Positions 11,094-22,001 of a stretch of DNA of 64,000 bases are shown here, one piece after another. Under the pieces are notes generated by a model that saw nothing but the letters and a program-made list of their open reading frames with translations, ran no database searches and was not told where the DNA came from. The stretch is from Aphelocoma coerulescens (Eukaryota; Chordata; Aves; Passeriformes; Corvidae). The stretch lies in the NCBI RefSeq assembly GCF_041296385.1, contig NC_091019.1, positions 15,454,531 to 15,518,530 on the forward strand, given 5' to 3'. Position 1 is the first letter of the stretch. Every line of letters starts with the position of its first letter. Made by a program: the position numbers and the translations under genes.

Positions 11094-14000
11094 GATAAAA
11101 GCTTGACTTTAATACAGGTATGTGATAACGCTGCTGTTATAAGGCACCTTTTGACCGCATAGCAAACGAGCTGAAATAATCTGTTCCTTATCATGCAAGG
11201 CCTTCCTAATTAATGGGAGAAATCCTTCATCAGAAAGATGAGCAAAACTGAGTAGAACTGAGTACACTAATGCTGTGAAAGGGCAAATTTCCCTGTACTT
11301 CTGTAGTTGCTACTGTTTGCAGTCTGGAGGCAGGTAACGCTTCTGAATGCAAAGTGAAATTAGGGGAGTGGGATAATTCTTTCAGAAGTAGAGAAAAGAA
11401 TTTTACCTTCACTAAAAATCAGGGATTGTCTTTCTTGTATTGGGATGGCTGGAAAGTAATTTTATATATCTATTTTTGATTTGGTTCACTTGGAGTGTAA
11501 CTTATTTACTTGAAAAATATTTATATGGAAACATAGTGGAGCCTTCCTAGCTACTCTGATTTTCATCACAGTGGCAGTCTTGATGGCCTTCTTCCAGGAC
11601 TGCTATGATCAGAATATAGTTTATATTTTGAGTTTTACAGAATATCTTCCTGAGTTCAATTTCAGAATAATCGCAGCACTGTTATACTTTGAAAATAATA
11701 ACTATTTGTGTGGGATTTAAGAGGTGTTTCAGGGTCTGTCATCCAGTGAAATTTCTCGGGTTGTCGAAAGGATGGTTTGAGTAACTCTTCTAGAAGCTCA
11801 GTTAATGCAAGGGCATGATAATTTTTGCCCTCACAGGACTGATGACATGATTAGCCTATTAAAAATCTGTATCACTAGGCAGGTATTCTTTGCTATGGAC
11901 CATCCAGGAGTTAGAATATTCTTCATTTTGAGAAAACACTTATCACTGTTGGATTTCCCAGATAGTCCCATCTTCTTTTGGTGTTATCCCAACATTCTGG
12001 TGATAGAAGAATTGTGTTGATTCAGTGACTGCGTGTGATTATTTTCCCATAAATCTCCCATGGAATTCTTTCCTTGCTCAAATGGATTTATCTCTATCAG
12101 TTATAACAAAGGATAATGCCTTCTTATTTAAAAGTCAGAGTATTCTGTGAGTAGAAATGGAATGCTCAGACTTGACAAGGTTACCCTGAAAAAATTGGAT
12201 ATGTCGTGGCTGCTGGCCTAATTACCTTTTCCCTGTTGAGTTCAAATACTGTTGTGAGTAACAGACAGTGACTCAAGCAAACACAATGGAAATTTTCTTG
12301 AATAAACAAGACAAGAAGTGAAATGGAAGGACATGTAGTTGTTTATGTTAGTTGTTCTAGTGAAGGCATTATTCAAATGATGGCAAGTTTCTTTCTAAGT
12401 CTCATCGTTTTCTCTAGGAGTACACTTGCATTAGTATTTTGCTTCAGGAGAAAAGTGCCCTTGTTCTCACTTGCCCTGCTTTGGTAGTAGCATGGCAGTC
12501 CTGGAAATGCAAGGCCCAGCATATTCATGTGGGTACAAGGCCTGGGAAGCCCAGGTGAATGAATAAGAACTAATAAATATCACCTTACTGCATGGGTACT
12601 AACTGACATACATCATTCTCTCCATTCTTAGCAAATAACCTCTGTGAAAGACAGACATTTTTGTCAGTACACTTGGTTATCTTTAACCAAAGTGGTCTCC
12701 AAAACTCACATTGCCAGCTGAATTGGATTGATGTTTTCTGGACAACAGTCCCTTGTGTGCCTTATAAAGGGAATGCAGAATGAAGTGAGTTTCTAGTATT
12801 GCTGACCTACCAAACACGTTTTGTTTTACTTCAAATATGACTTACCTTGGTTTTACTTTCTTTATATCATTCTCCCCATATCATTGGATTTGTCTTTCAT
12901 TTTATGGGAAAAATTTTGGATGCAAATTTGATTTGTTGAAACATTTTTCTTGAAAGTCGTTATGTAATTTCTGTGTAAGGTTGCTGCTGCAGGTACTGTA
13001 AAATTTTGTTGCACCTTGCCATGATCTTAAATATAATAGGTCTGCCTATAATTAGAGAAATGGAAATGAGCAAACAGTGTTAGTACAGACAGAAACTAGT
13101 TTTTGCCTGGGAAGAGCAGTAAATCCTTTCAAAATAGAAGTTTTAGAGATTTAAAGACCTCTAACTGGTGTCTAACTGACAAATATAATCTAGTGCTGGC
13201 TAGAGCTCTTGACCACCTTTGCTGTTTGTAACAAGGGAGGATCAATTCCCTCATCCATTGGCACACTGTGAGTTGTGAAACATATCAGTGTCATTGGAGA
13301 GGCCCTGGCACCTCAGCACCCAGCTGAGGTGGTGGGGTGTAGATAATCTTAGCACTGAAATGGCTCCGTGACCTTTTCTAGAAAGCAGTAAACTTGCTTA
13401 GGTTACATAAGTGGTTAAGAATATTTCCAGTTTGTTGGAAGTCAAGGAGTCATGACAGCCATTCCTCCAGTTTCAGTGTGTGTGGACAGTTTGGTTAGGA
13501 ATTTTTCTTTCCAACTACCTCTAAAAGTTCTGTGGAGAAAGAAAATAAAATAATAGGCTCTAAAACAATTGTAAGGATTGGAAAACATAAGGATCAGAAA
13601 GCAAACGGACCAGACTCTCATGAAGATACCAAGTTTGAAGACTTCAGAAATGATATTCTAGGCTTACTGAAGTCAGCAATAATTTTATATTTTCAGAATT
13701 GGCAAACTAACATGCCATTTCAGATTTCATTTTGAAAATTAATTTTTGAATTTTTTTTTCTGAAGTGATACTATATTTAGCTGAAGTTCTAAATCACTTC
13801 ATGAGCTGTGTTTGCCAGGGAAATGCTAAGTGTCCCATTTTGTTTCTAATAAAACTCTTGTATGTGTTTGTGTGTAGCCTGCAGTTTTACATTCTGTCCA
13901 GAGATGGAAGCTGTTTGCTCTGACAAGGTCAGGTTGGGAAGGAGGCCACATTCCCTGAATAAGAAAGCCAGGAGGACAGAGCATGCCATTTCATTAGACA

Positions 14001-14124
14001 GCCCAGGACTCTCTTACAGAAAAGGAGGGAGAATGAATGCTATGGAATTTAACATAACTATTTCAGCTTTTCTGTAGCCTGGAAAATGTTACTCTTGGGC
14101 AGTATTCTGTTAATGATCACTATT

Positions 14125-14212
14125 GGGCCAGATGTTCAGCACACGTAAATGATTGTATTTCCATTGACTTCAGTGGAACTAGGCCAGCTTACGCCATCTG
14201 AGAATCTGTCCC
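14125..14212. repeat. Imperfect palindromic ancient interspersed repeat (MITE-like)
   Basis: This is an 88-base element made of two 38-base arms in inverted orientation around a 12-base centre (attgacttcagt). The left arm starts gggccagatgttcag. The right arm ends gagaatctgtccc, whose complement starts gggacagattctcag. Without gaps, 23 of 38 arm positions pair, and the match is best at the outer 15 bases. The pattern 'gggccagat.ctcag...gtaaa...ccattgacttcaatgg...ttac.cca.ctgag.atctg.ccc' is one that I recall as an old dispersed element in sauropsid genomes. It is non-coding and probably a non-autonomous DNA-transposon relic. The family name is not assigned. Confidence 0.6.
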
Positions 14213-14689
14213 CTCAGCTTTCTTTCTAAACCAGTTGTGATTTTAGATAAGGAGTTGCAGTATTATCTGTCATAGTTCCAGTCTCCAGCAGAGGATAAGA
14301 AAATTAATGTTCTTATTTGCTTCATCAATGTGAGAACAGAACAAACTGTGACAAAGAATCAAAGTAATTCAAATAATCAAATTTAAGAATGTGAAATGTA
14401 ACAGACTTGCTTTGTTTTACAGTGGGTGTTTTCTCTGCCGAAACAAAACTTCATAATTTTCTAGATAATTTTCTAGTTCTCCAAGCTTCTGCTGCCACTT
14501 AGGCCAGTGACATGGAATAAATTGAACACATTAACCTGAAGAAGATCCCAAATTTTTGTTCTTTGTTGTTGAGGTTATTTTTTATTTATTAATAAATTAA
14601 GACAGAGTCATGCAGGGGCTATAAGAAATGGGACAAGACCTGTGAACTGGGTGCGTTCCTTCTGCCTTTCTATTCTGCTCCCATTCGGC

Positions 14690-15070
14690 ACTTATAATGG
14701 TAATGAAGTCTAATTACAAATGCATGTGACTGCCTGTTGTAATCTGTCAGTGTGTTTCTGAAAAACCTTGTGCCAGTTCAGTATTGGTCATTAGATAATA
14801 AGGATTGATAAAACGTAAGGGGCAAAATGTTAAAAATGCTACTATCGATTAGAACGCACCTTAATAATGAAACCATGGGCCTGGGGACGAAAGCCATGGA
14901 TCATTTTGACAATTCGGCCTTAGATTGTGGATGAGACAGAGTGGGGACAATTAATCCCTCAGAGCCACAAATCACAAATAAAGTAGTTGCAGCTCATTAC
15001 AACCTGACCTTGCTAAACGGCCTTGAAAACATAAGTGACCTTCTAGTATTTGAAAAGATTACAAAGCTCT
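14690..15070. promoter_or_regulatory. Candidate conserved non-coding element
   Basis: About 380 bases of high-complexity, AT-biased DNA with many unbroken candidate transcription-factor motifs: tctaattacaaatgcatgtg, ccttgtgccagttcagtattggtcattagataataag, aaaacgtaagg, atcgattagaacgcacc, gacaattcggcc, gacaattaatcc. Several CpGs are kept (acgt, tcga, acgc, acga, tcgg, acgg) although CpG is otherwise scarce here. There is no open frame and no repeat. An enhancer under purifying selection is the best guess. A short (AT)n run follows at 15080-15090. Confidence 0.35.
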
Positions 15071-15164
15071 ATTGAGAAATATATATATATTTAATGGTTG
15101 GGAGCCATACGGCTTAATTTTAACTGATCTTGATGAAAGAAGCTTTTAACTTCTCCATCTTTCA

Positions 15165-15670
15165 GGAACCAAATTGCTAACATCTCGTGGAACTGATGGC
15201 GGTACTGCAGGGGAGTGTTTTGGAAAGATCTTAAAAGTCAAAAATCTTGATCTGTGCAATTAGTCACTGGAAGTTTGTGCTACAATAGCTTTGAAGAAAC
15301 AAGAGTTTCAATGAACTATCTAATGATTCTAGTTAGGGCTTTTATAAATATTATGGTATTATTGGAGCACTGCATAATTGCAGGAAAACATCTTTGTGCA
15401 TTATAGCCAAGGCAAGTCCCCAAATTTGGAAATACGTTCAGCAAAGCATTTAATGCACTCTGTTTATGTTCCCACCTTAACTGGGAACAAGGAGAAGTCA
15501 TGTATTTTGCATTTCTGTCCTTTGACATGCACTGCAGATGCTCTTTGGCTAACTGACTTGATTGCCTTGTCATGGGCTTGAGCATATGGAAATCACAAAA
15601 TATCACTGCATGACTAATCAAAGATCCTGTGATAAACAGCTACATTCACATCCCTCAATATAGTGTTTAG
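15165..15670. promoter_or_regulatory. Candidate conserved non-coding element
   Basis: This block immediately follows the previous one and has the same texture: complex sequence with no repeats and motifs such as catctcgtggaactgatggcggtactg, gtgcaattagtcac, tgcataattgcagg and atgcactctgtttatg. Short frames are open on both strands over 15316-15621 (101 codons minus, 67 plus), but neither resembles a known protein, and frames open on both strands suggest constrained or low-stop non-coding DNA. Confidence 0.3.
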
Positions 15671-16076
15671 AATTGAATTGTGCACAAAGGTCTGAGATTC
15701 TAATGGAATAGTCTACCTTAATTTGATCCTTAAGTCAGGCTCATCTTCCCACTGGCTGTGGTAGAAGGGGATATCCTTTCAGCTCATTTATGAGAAGAGG
15801 TAATGACCACAATCCCTGATGTTGTCTTAAATGTGCAATGAATTTGGAACACTTGCTGATTTCATTGTGCTTTCAGCTAGGCCCATGTGTGACTCTGCCT
15901 ATTGCTCCTTCCTTGCAATGAGCCTGAATGAGGTGTTTCTAAGTGTCCTGGTTGTACAGAAATTCCAGCCTCTCCCAAAGTACTGCATCCCTAAATTACA
16001 TAAATGAAATGTCTGTTAAGAACAACTTCTCTGTAAATACAAGAGACTTACGGTTTAGCAAAGGGGTCAGTGGTCC

Positions 16077-16526
16077 TGATGCCTTTTCCTGGTCTTAAAT
16101 TCAAGAGTCAAACAGAGTTAGAAGGAAAAAAGGGGTTTTACCTTGGTATTTATTTAAGGATCTTTAGGTATGCTACATCCATGTTGAATGCACCGAAATG
16201 CACACCCCACAAAAGATCTGGTCTAACATTATAGGTCTTACTAATTAACATATCTATCAAAGATTCCCCAATGAGAGACTCAAGTGAGTCCCCCTCCCCA
16301 AGGAACCTTCCCCTGGACGGTTCTATCTTAGTTTACAGAATGTGTTCTGGAGAGGACCTTGGGGTCTGGGGCACACTGATCTCTAGCTGCAAAGCTTCTA
16401 CAATGTTTAGTCTCCTAGCTGAACAAACAAGTCCAAGAATGTAGGGAAAAAAGCACTAAAGATTACAGAAGTTGTAAAAATGTATAAAAGGGGTTAAAAA
16501 AAAGGCAAAAAATCATCATGGCATCA
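16077..16526 (-). mobile_element. Endogenous retrovirus LTR (ERVL-like), minus orientation
   Basis: This is a 450-base block bounded by a perfect 7-bp terminal inverted repeat, tgatgcc at 16077-16083 and ggcatca at 16520-16526, which gives the TG...CA ends of a retroviral LTR. Read on the minus strand it starts TGATGCCATGATGATTTTTT and then continues with a pyrimidine-rich stretch and a TATA-like TTTATACA. Further on, a polyadenylation signal AATAAA lies at 16149-16154 (complement), about 70 bases before the LTR end, as expected for the R/U5 junction. LTRs beginning in this way are common in songbird genomes as far as I recall. The five bases flanking each end (ggtcc on the left, gtctg on the right) do not form a clean target-site duplication. 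It is therefore either an old solo LTR with decayed flanks or one LTR of a broken provirus. No primer-binding site or polypurine tract is obvious next to it. Confidence 0.75.
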
Positions 16527-17900
16527 GTCTGGGCCTGTTCTATACAATAGATGGGGTCTGCTCTGGTGCTGAGGGCATCATTAAGAATGCTCTACATGCA
16601 GACCTTGTGGCTGTGGTGAAAGAGTTGTGACTTTCATGATGTCAGTGATGGCTGTGGGGATGGAGGGAACAGCTCCAAGCTTCCCAGTTCTTTGATGCTC
16701 AGACAAAAGCATCAAGCATCTTATGGTAGTGTGGAACCACTATATTAGATCATAGATTACTGAGGCACGCTGAGTCTGAGAAATGGCAAAAGTGGAGTTT
16801 TCAAGATAGCTCTAAAAAGCAGCCTTACATAGAGGACATTGCAAAAAAAACTCTGTCGAATGTATCATGAGCACAATTATTTCAGTCCCCTGGCTGTGTG
16901 GGGAGCAAGGTTAAGGAATCTCCAGGCTGCTGCTAGAGAAACTGTGAGGGCCTACTCTCACAGAACCTGGATTTAGGTTGTTTCACCCTGGCATTACAAG
17001 GACTGAGGTTTAGCCATGGTAGAGCTCTCTCCTTGACACTGGGCTTGGATGACAGTGCTTTTGGCATTGGGAGTTCTCTCTGTGTGATATCACTGTTTAT
17101 AATACATTGATACTGGCTCTCCCTTTGTTAGCTTGAAACACAATGGGTTGGATGAACAAAGGGGATTCCTTGGAAACCCAATTCAATTATTTCACAGTGA
17201 CATCCAGGTAAAAACTCAGTCTATCTCCTGGATGTAGCAGTTCCTGGTTCTGGTCAGAAAGCATTGTGACATTTTCAACACCTCAGTGGCTGAGCAGTCA
17301 CTCCACAGTTTGAGCTAGCGCTTCATCTCCTGACCTTCCAGTCAGCAGTCCCAAGTGCTTTCCAGAGACTTCCCCTCCAGAGGTTCAGCTGTAGTCAAGG
17401 TCTCATAACAGTGATAGTCTTGGCTATGCACTTGTAGGGATATACCATGGGGCACAACACAATTACTGGACATAGGATTGGGAAACAACTGGAATAAAAT
17501 TACTCCTTGTAAGAGAAAAAATCATTCAACCACTTATTAAGTAGATCAAGATGCTGAGGTTAGTCCAGTATAGAAATGGACAACCAGAGTTATTACTTTG
17601 GCACTTCCCATTTTCCTTTGTGAGTGGGAATTTAAACAGCATTTCTGAGAGCATCAAAGGTGCTTCAAGAATCAACCCAAAAGTTTCCTTTACCTTTCCT
17701 ACTTTGTAGCTCCACTTAGTGGCTACTGGGATAACAAAGGATTTCCCTCAGTGCCTGTGTTACTGTGCTGTGGTGGTCATCCTCCTTCCCTCCATCCTGC
17801 CAGATCTTGCAGGAAAATGGCCACGGATCACTCCGGGTGTGTCAGAGACTAACAAGTGCACTAATTGCAGAGTGGAAAAGAATCCCTGCTGATTCTCAGC
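16527..17900 (-). other. Possible degraded proviral interior next to the LTR
   Basis: This stretch lies on the side of the minus-strand LTR where proviral interior would be found if that LTR were the 3' copy. Read on the minus strand it is somewhat more GC-balanced than its surroundings and gives broken open segments interrupted every few dozen codons by stops and frameshifts, some with asparagine-glycosylation-like sites. That would fit a decayed envelope-type region, but I recognise no conserved retroviral motif: there is no reverse transcriptase YXDD box, no integrase HHCC and no CX6CC. A second LTR was not found to the right. It may equally be ordinary host sequence. Nothing here is intact. 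Confidence 0.25.
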
Positions 17901-20900
17901 TGAGCTATCTTTGTAGAAAACCTTATGTCTGAGAATGTTTCTCTATCGAGTTCTTGTGTAGTTGTGGTTTCCTTTGGAAGTTCATGGGTCCTACAGAGCA
18001 CTGAATCATAGCAGCTCAGCACGCAGCCTTCCACCTTCATGGGTGACACTCTTTCTGCTTGGATTTGGTCAGGCCTCCTCTGCAGGCTTTCTGCTGTTTG
18101 AATCCTCATTCATTTTATTTCTGGCTTTTGGGGATGAATTTGTCACCCTGTGTACTGTATTTACTAGGGAATGTGATTTTTCAGGAGATACTAGGCATGC
18201 TTGAAGAATACTTTGGGAGACAAATTCTTCAGAGGAGCAGAGAAATCTGGCTTCAGGAAGGTGAGATGCCAACTGTCCTTTATATAAAAGCTCTAAGTAC
18301 TACCCAAAAGATAAAAGTAAAAATAACGGAAGCAGCAGAGACATTTTGGTGTGGAAGGAGCAGAGAAATCATTGTCAGTGCATAGCTGTGAACATAAATA
18401 GATACTGGCCTTTCAAGGGTGTAACATCTATTTTCTCCAAGCAAGGCAAACTCCTAATAGCTGTCCTTAAAAAGTGGTTATTTTGGAGAATGGAGTAAAT
18501 GTTGTAGGTGTGCATTTGGCATTTGTGTGTGTACCCTGCATATGACTTTGTCTAATCCAGGTGATGTTCAGCATACTGGCTATGTGATATGTACAATATT
18601 TGGGCATTATGTCAGCTCTGTAAGTTACTGCAGTGAAACCCAGTAAGTTTCTCCTTTGTAATTAAGCACTTGTCTCTTTTGTGTCCTGCTGAAACAGCGA
18701 GGTAAGAAGTGATTCCCAGGTCCAGTTGTGTAACCATGGAGCTGTTGTCTGGATCACAGATCAGAGGAGCACACGGCTCACTGGAGACAGCTTCCCTGGA
18801 CAGCTGTGGGACCTTGCTGGGTAGGGGAGAAGCAGAAAGGATTGATACACTGGGAAAAAGGCACATACAGTTCATGTGGGTAGACCTTGGGAGCAAAGAG
18901 GTGCCTGTTTCTGGGGCATGCATTTGATACATACAACATTTCCAGTATTTAGCTGCAGTTTTTCTGTCTTTCTTATTTGGTAAAATCATATCTGTTTGTA
19001 TCCAGAGAAATAACCTGTTTTCTTGGTTCCCTCCATTTTTACTAACTACAATTCATGCATATTTATGTCATGAATTCCTAAGTATCCACATCCAGGGATC
19101 TTTACTACTTAGAAGTCAAATGATGTTTTTCACAGTGCAAGCCAAAGGTGGTACTTCAGCTTCCTTTAAGTTGATATTTTGAGCATTGACCTGCCTATTG
19201 GATCTCAGACCAGGACTAAATGGTGTCAAATATAAGTTCTTGTTTGGGTGGTGCTTCAATTTTATCTTCTGTAAGTCTATAAATGCATATACAAGCCCTT
19301 GTCTCCCCCTTCATACATACAATAAAAGAAGCTAATAGCATAACAGGTAATGTCACAAGTGACCTATTTTAAAACATTACTTAGAGTTACTTATTTCAGC
19401 ACTGTCTGTGCTGAAATTTTCTATTTTGGATACCTGCCTGAGCCCACTTCTGTCTGTTTGAAATGAAAAAAATATCCTATTCTTTTCAGAAAAAAAGAAG
19501 GCAAAGTAAACTTTGCGTGTTCGTATACATGTTTGATCAGTTCCATCATACTGTTCTTCAGCCTCAATCTAAAAGTTTTATAGGATCATTATCTTTTCCT
19601 GTTCCAGTGAAAATCTCTTAAGGAAAACACTGAAAAATCTGTTTTTTTCACTTGCTCAGTAGAGATTTGGTATCTGAATTTCCTGAAATTACTGTCTGTA
19701 CAGCACACACCAAGCATGGTATTGCAGGCATTGAGCAAAATCTTGCCAGGGATCACTTTTCATACAATTTTAGGCTACTGTGGCATCAAGTGCTGGGAGT
19801 TCCAGCATATGCTGGCTCAGAGTAGTGCAGCACTTGGTGCTGGGGATGCTGAGGTGAGGGATTCAGCTCCTAGTTCCAAGTACTGTGCAGGCAATCAAGG
19901 CTGAAAGTGAGGACATGCTCCTGGGCTTTTGAGGTTCTCTTTTTACAGCTGCTCAGAGCGAGGTGGAGGAAAATGTCCTTAGCTGTAGAGCTGAGGAGCT
20001 GTAAAATGACTTGGGTAGGATGAGACCTCAAAGGGAGCAAGAAAGAGCTCATGTGGAAGTAGGGGTGCTGCCACTGACATAAGAGGTGGCAGAAAAATTG
20101 GAGGAGTGTGGATATAGGTTGGGATAGGAGTCAGAAAGGAAAGAGAAACCTGACGGTAATGTGTAGTAGAGAGGCTGGGACTAACAAATAGGGGTAAGAG
20201 GAGGAATAAATACTCCTAGAGTGAATCTGAACAAGCCATAGAACACAGCACTAAATAGAAGGTTAGAATGGGAAACTTGGACTGGAGGAATTTAGGGGTT
20301 GCATTTGCAAAAATATTGGCGCAAGGCAAGGCCTGGGAGTGGGAGGAAGAACACAAGAGAAAAGTATTTGCAGTGGAAAGCAGCAGAAGGCCACCAAAGA
20401 CAGGCCTGAGAGGCAAAGCTGAGATACATGGTGCCCTGTGTTCCTGTGCTGCAGTATTTCCAGGGAAAGCTGTGTGCATCCCAGCACAGCCTCCCTTCAG
20501 CCTGCTCCACGTGCAGACTCAGACATTGCTCTTTCCACTCACGTGGCCAAAGCCTCTGCTGTGGACCATGAAGTGCCAGCCCTGTATTTCAGTATCACTG
20601 CCATTCCATACAATAGATTTTTTTCAGGCTTTCTTTTCTCTCCCTTTCTGTATTTTTTTTTTTAAGCAACCTATGAAATTATAGATAAAAGGGTACAAAA
20701 CCATGAACGTTGCAATAAAACCAAGCACTATGAAAAAAAAAAAGGAAAAGGAAAAAGAATAATGCTGTCCATGAAGCCTTAATTGGGCCCCCTTGTGTGT
20801 ATACATTTTGATACTGTCTCTAATTACATGGTCACACACTGCTTTTCCCATGGACCCCTGCATTGTTCTGTGCACTAAGTAGAAGGTGATTGCTGAATGA

Positions 20901-21955
20901 GTGCAGCTTTAAGTTGTTTTATTCTCTCTGTTGCACGGGTAGTCCCAGGCCTGCCTTACTGCAGAATGCTCAAGACCAACACAGAATCACTGATTTCCTC
21001 ATGGGTTTTTCATTGCTCTCTGTTTTGAAAACAATAACATTTATTTTCACTTGCTCCAAGATGTGTGGTAAGACTCTCTACTCCCACGTGTGGAAAAAGG
21101 GGATACAGGATGGTTGAGTGTGATGTTTTCCTGGCTCTCCACAGTGTAGGTCATGCTATGTGTTCAAACCAGGCCACCCCTGACTCTGGTTTGCAGCTGC
21201 TGGGCACAGTCTCTTATGACATGAACCTCTTTCTCAGGACACAGAAGGGGAAGGTACTACAAATAGTGAGTGCCATGAGAAGGTGAGCTTGCCTTCCATG
21301 CTGGAGACCAACTATAATCTGCTAGGGCAGAACTGCAGAGAGTTAACCCTGTGACCATTCATTACTTTAGTTCTTTGCCTTATTGCTCTCTTTTCTCCTC
21401 GTCTTTGACTGAAGATGGGATATGCAGGGAGTCTCCTTTTACTGCTGAGGACAAATTCAGAGTGTGGGTTTGGTATAGATGGTGTCGAGATCATCTGGGG
21501 AAGAGCTGTGCAGTCATGGATGTGTGCAGGGTGGGGACTGAGTTAAATTAGTGCAGAGGATCTCAATTATGGCACCTGAAAACTTCTGACTGCTTTGCTT
21601 TACAGCCCTAATGTTCTTATTATAGAATCTGTGTGTACATGTGCTTAATATATATTGTTTCTTCACTTATGAAAAGATGTTAACAGGCTGCACTCTTCAA
21701 TACTTTTATAAAAATTCTGAATTTAGCTTTCTGAACAGGTTTTTGAAATCGATACAGAGAGAGCTGCTAACAGGAGGTAAACTACAAACCACAAACACTT
21801 TCAATAGGATAGCTCTTTTTATATAACATTTGATATCATTTTCACAGCATGATCTCTACTTTCATACTGTGATAGCTTTTACCTGGAGTTTAGATGATTC
21901 ATTTTTGTAGTGGATACTTAACTTTTATATGAGCAAAATGCAAGAGAAGCCAGCA

Positions 21956-22001
21956 CAGCATTAAATGAACTATAGTTGCAGCATTAAATGAACTACAGTA
22001 C
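21956..22001 (+). repeat. Two-copy 23-bp tandem duplication
   Basis: Copy one (21956-21978, cagcattaaatgaactatag...) is directly followed by copy two (21979-22001, cagcattaaatgaactacag...). They differ at only a few positions near the end of each unit. This looks like a recent local slippage or duplication event. Confidence 0.85.

Larger units (their letters stand above)
9331..14124. other. No gene seen; AT-rich non-coding
   Basis: Apart from the A run at 10504 and the hairpin at 11068, nothing is recognised. Frames up to 77 codons are present (for example 10157-10390) but are not protein-like. Confidence 0.55.

Noticed and set aside
18231..18371. 15-base string aggagcagagaaatc seen twice
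   Set aside because: The flanks are unrelated; probably coincidence in purine-rich DNA.
20268..20684. 138-codon plus frame
   Set aside because: Four other frames overlap it on both strands; the end is low-complexity phenylalanine from a T run.
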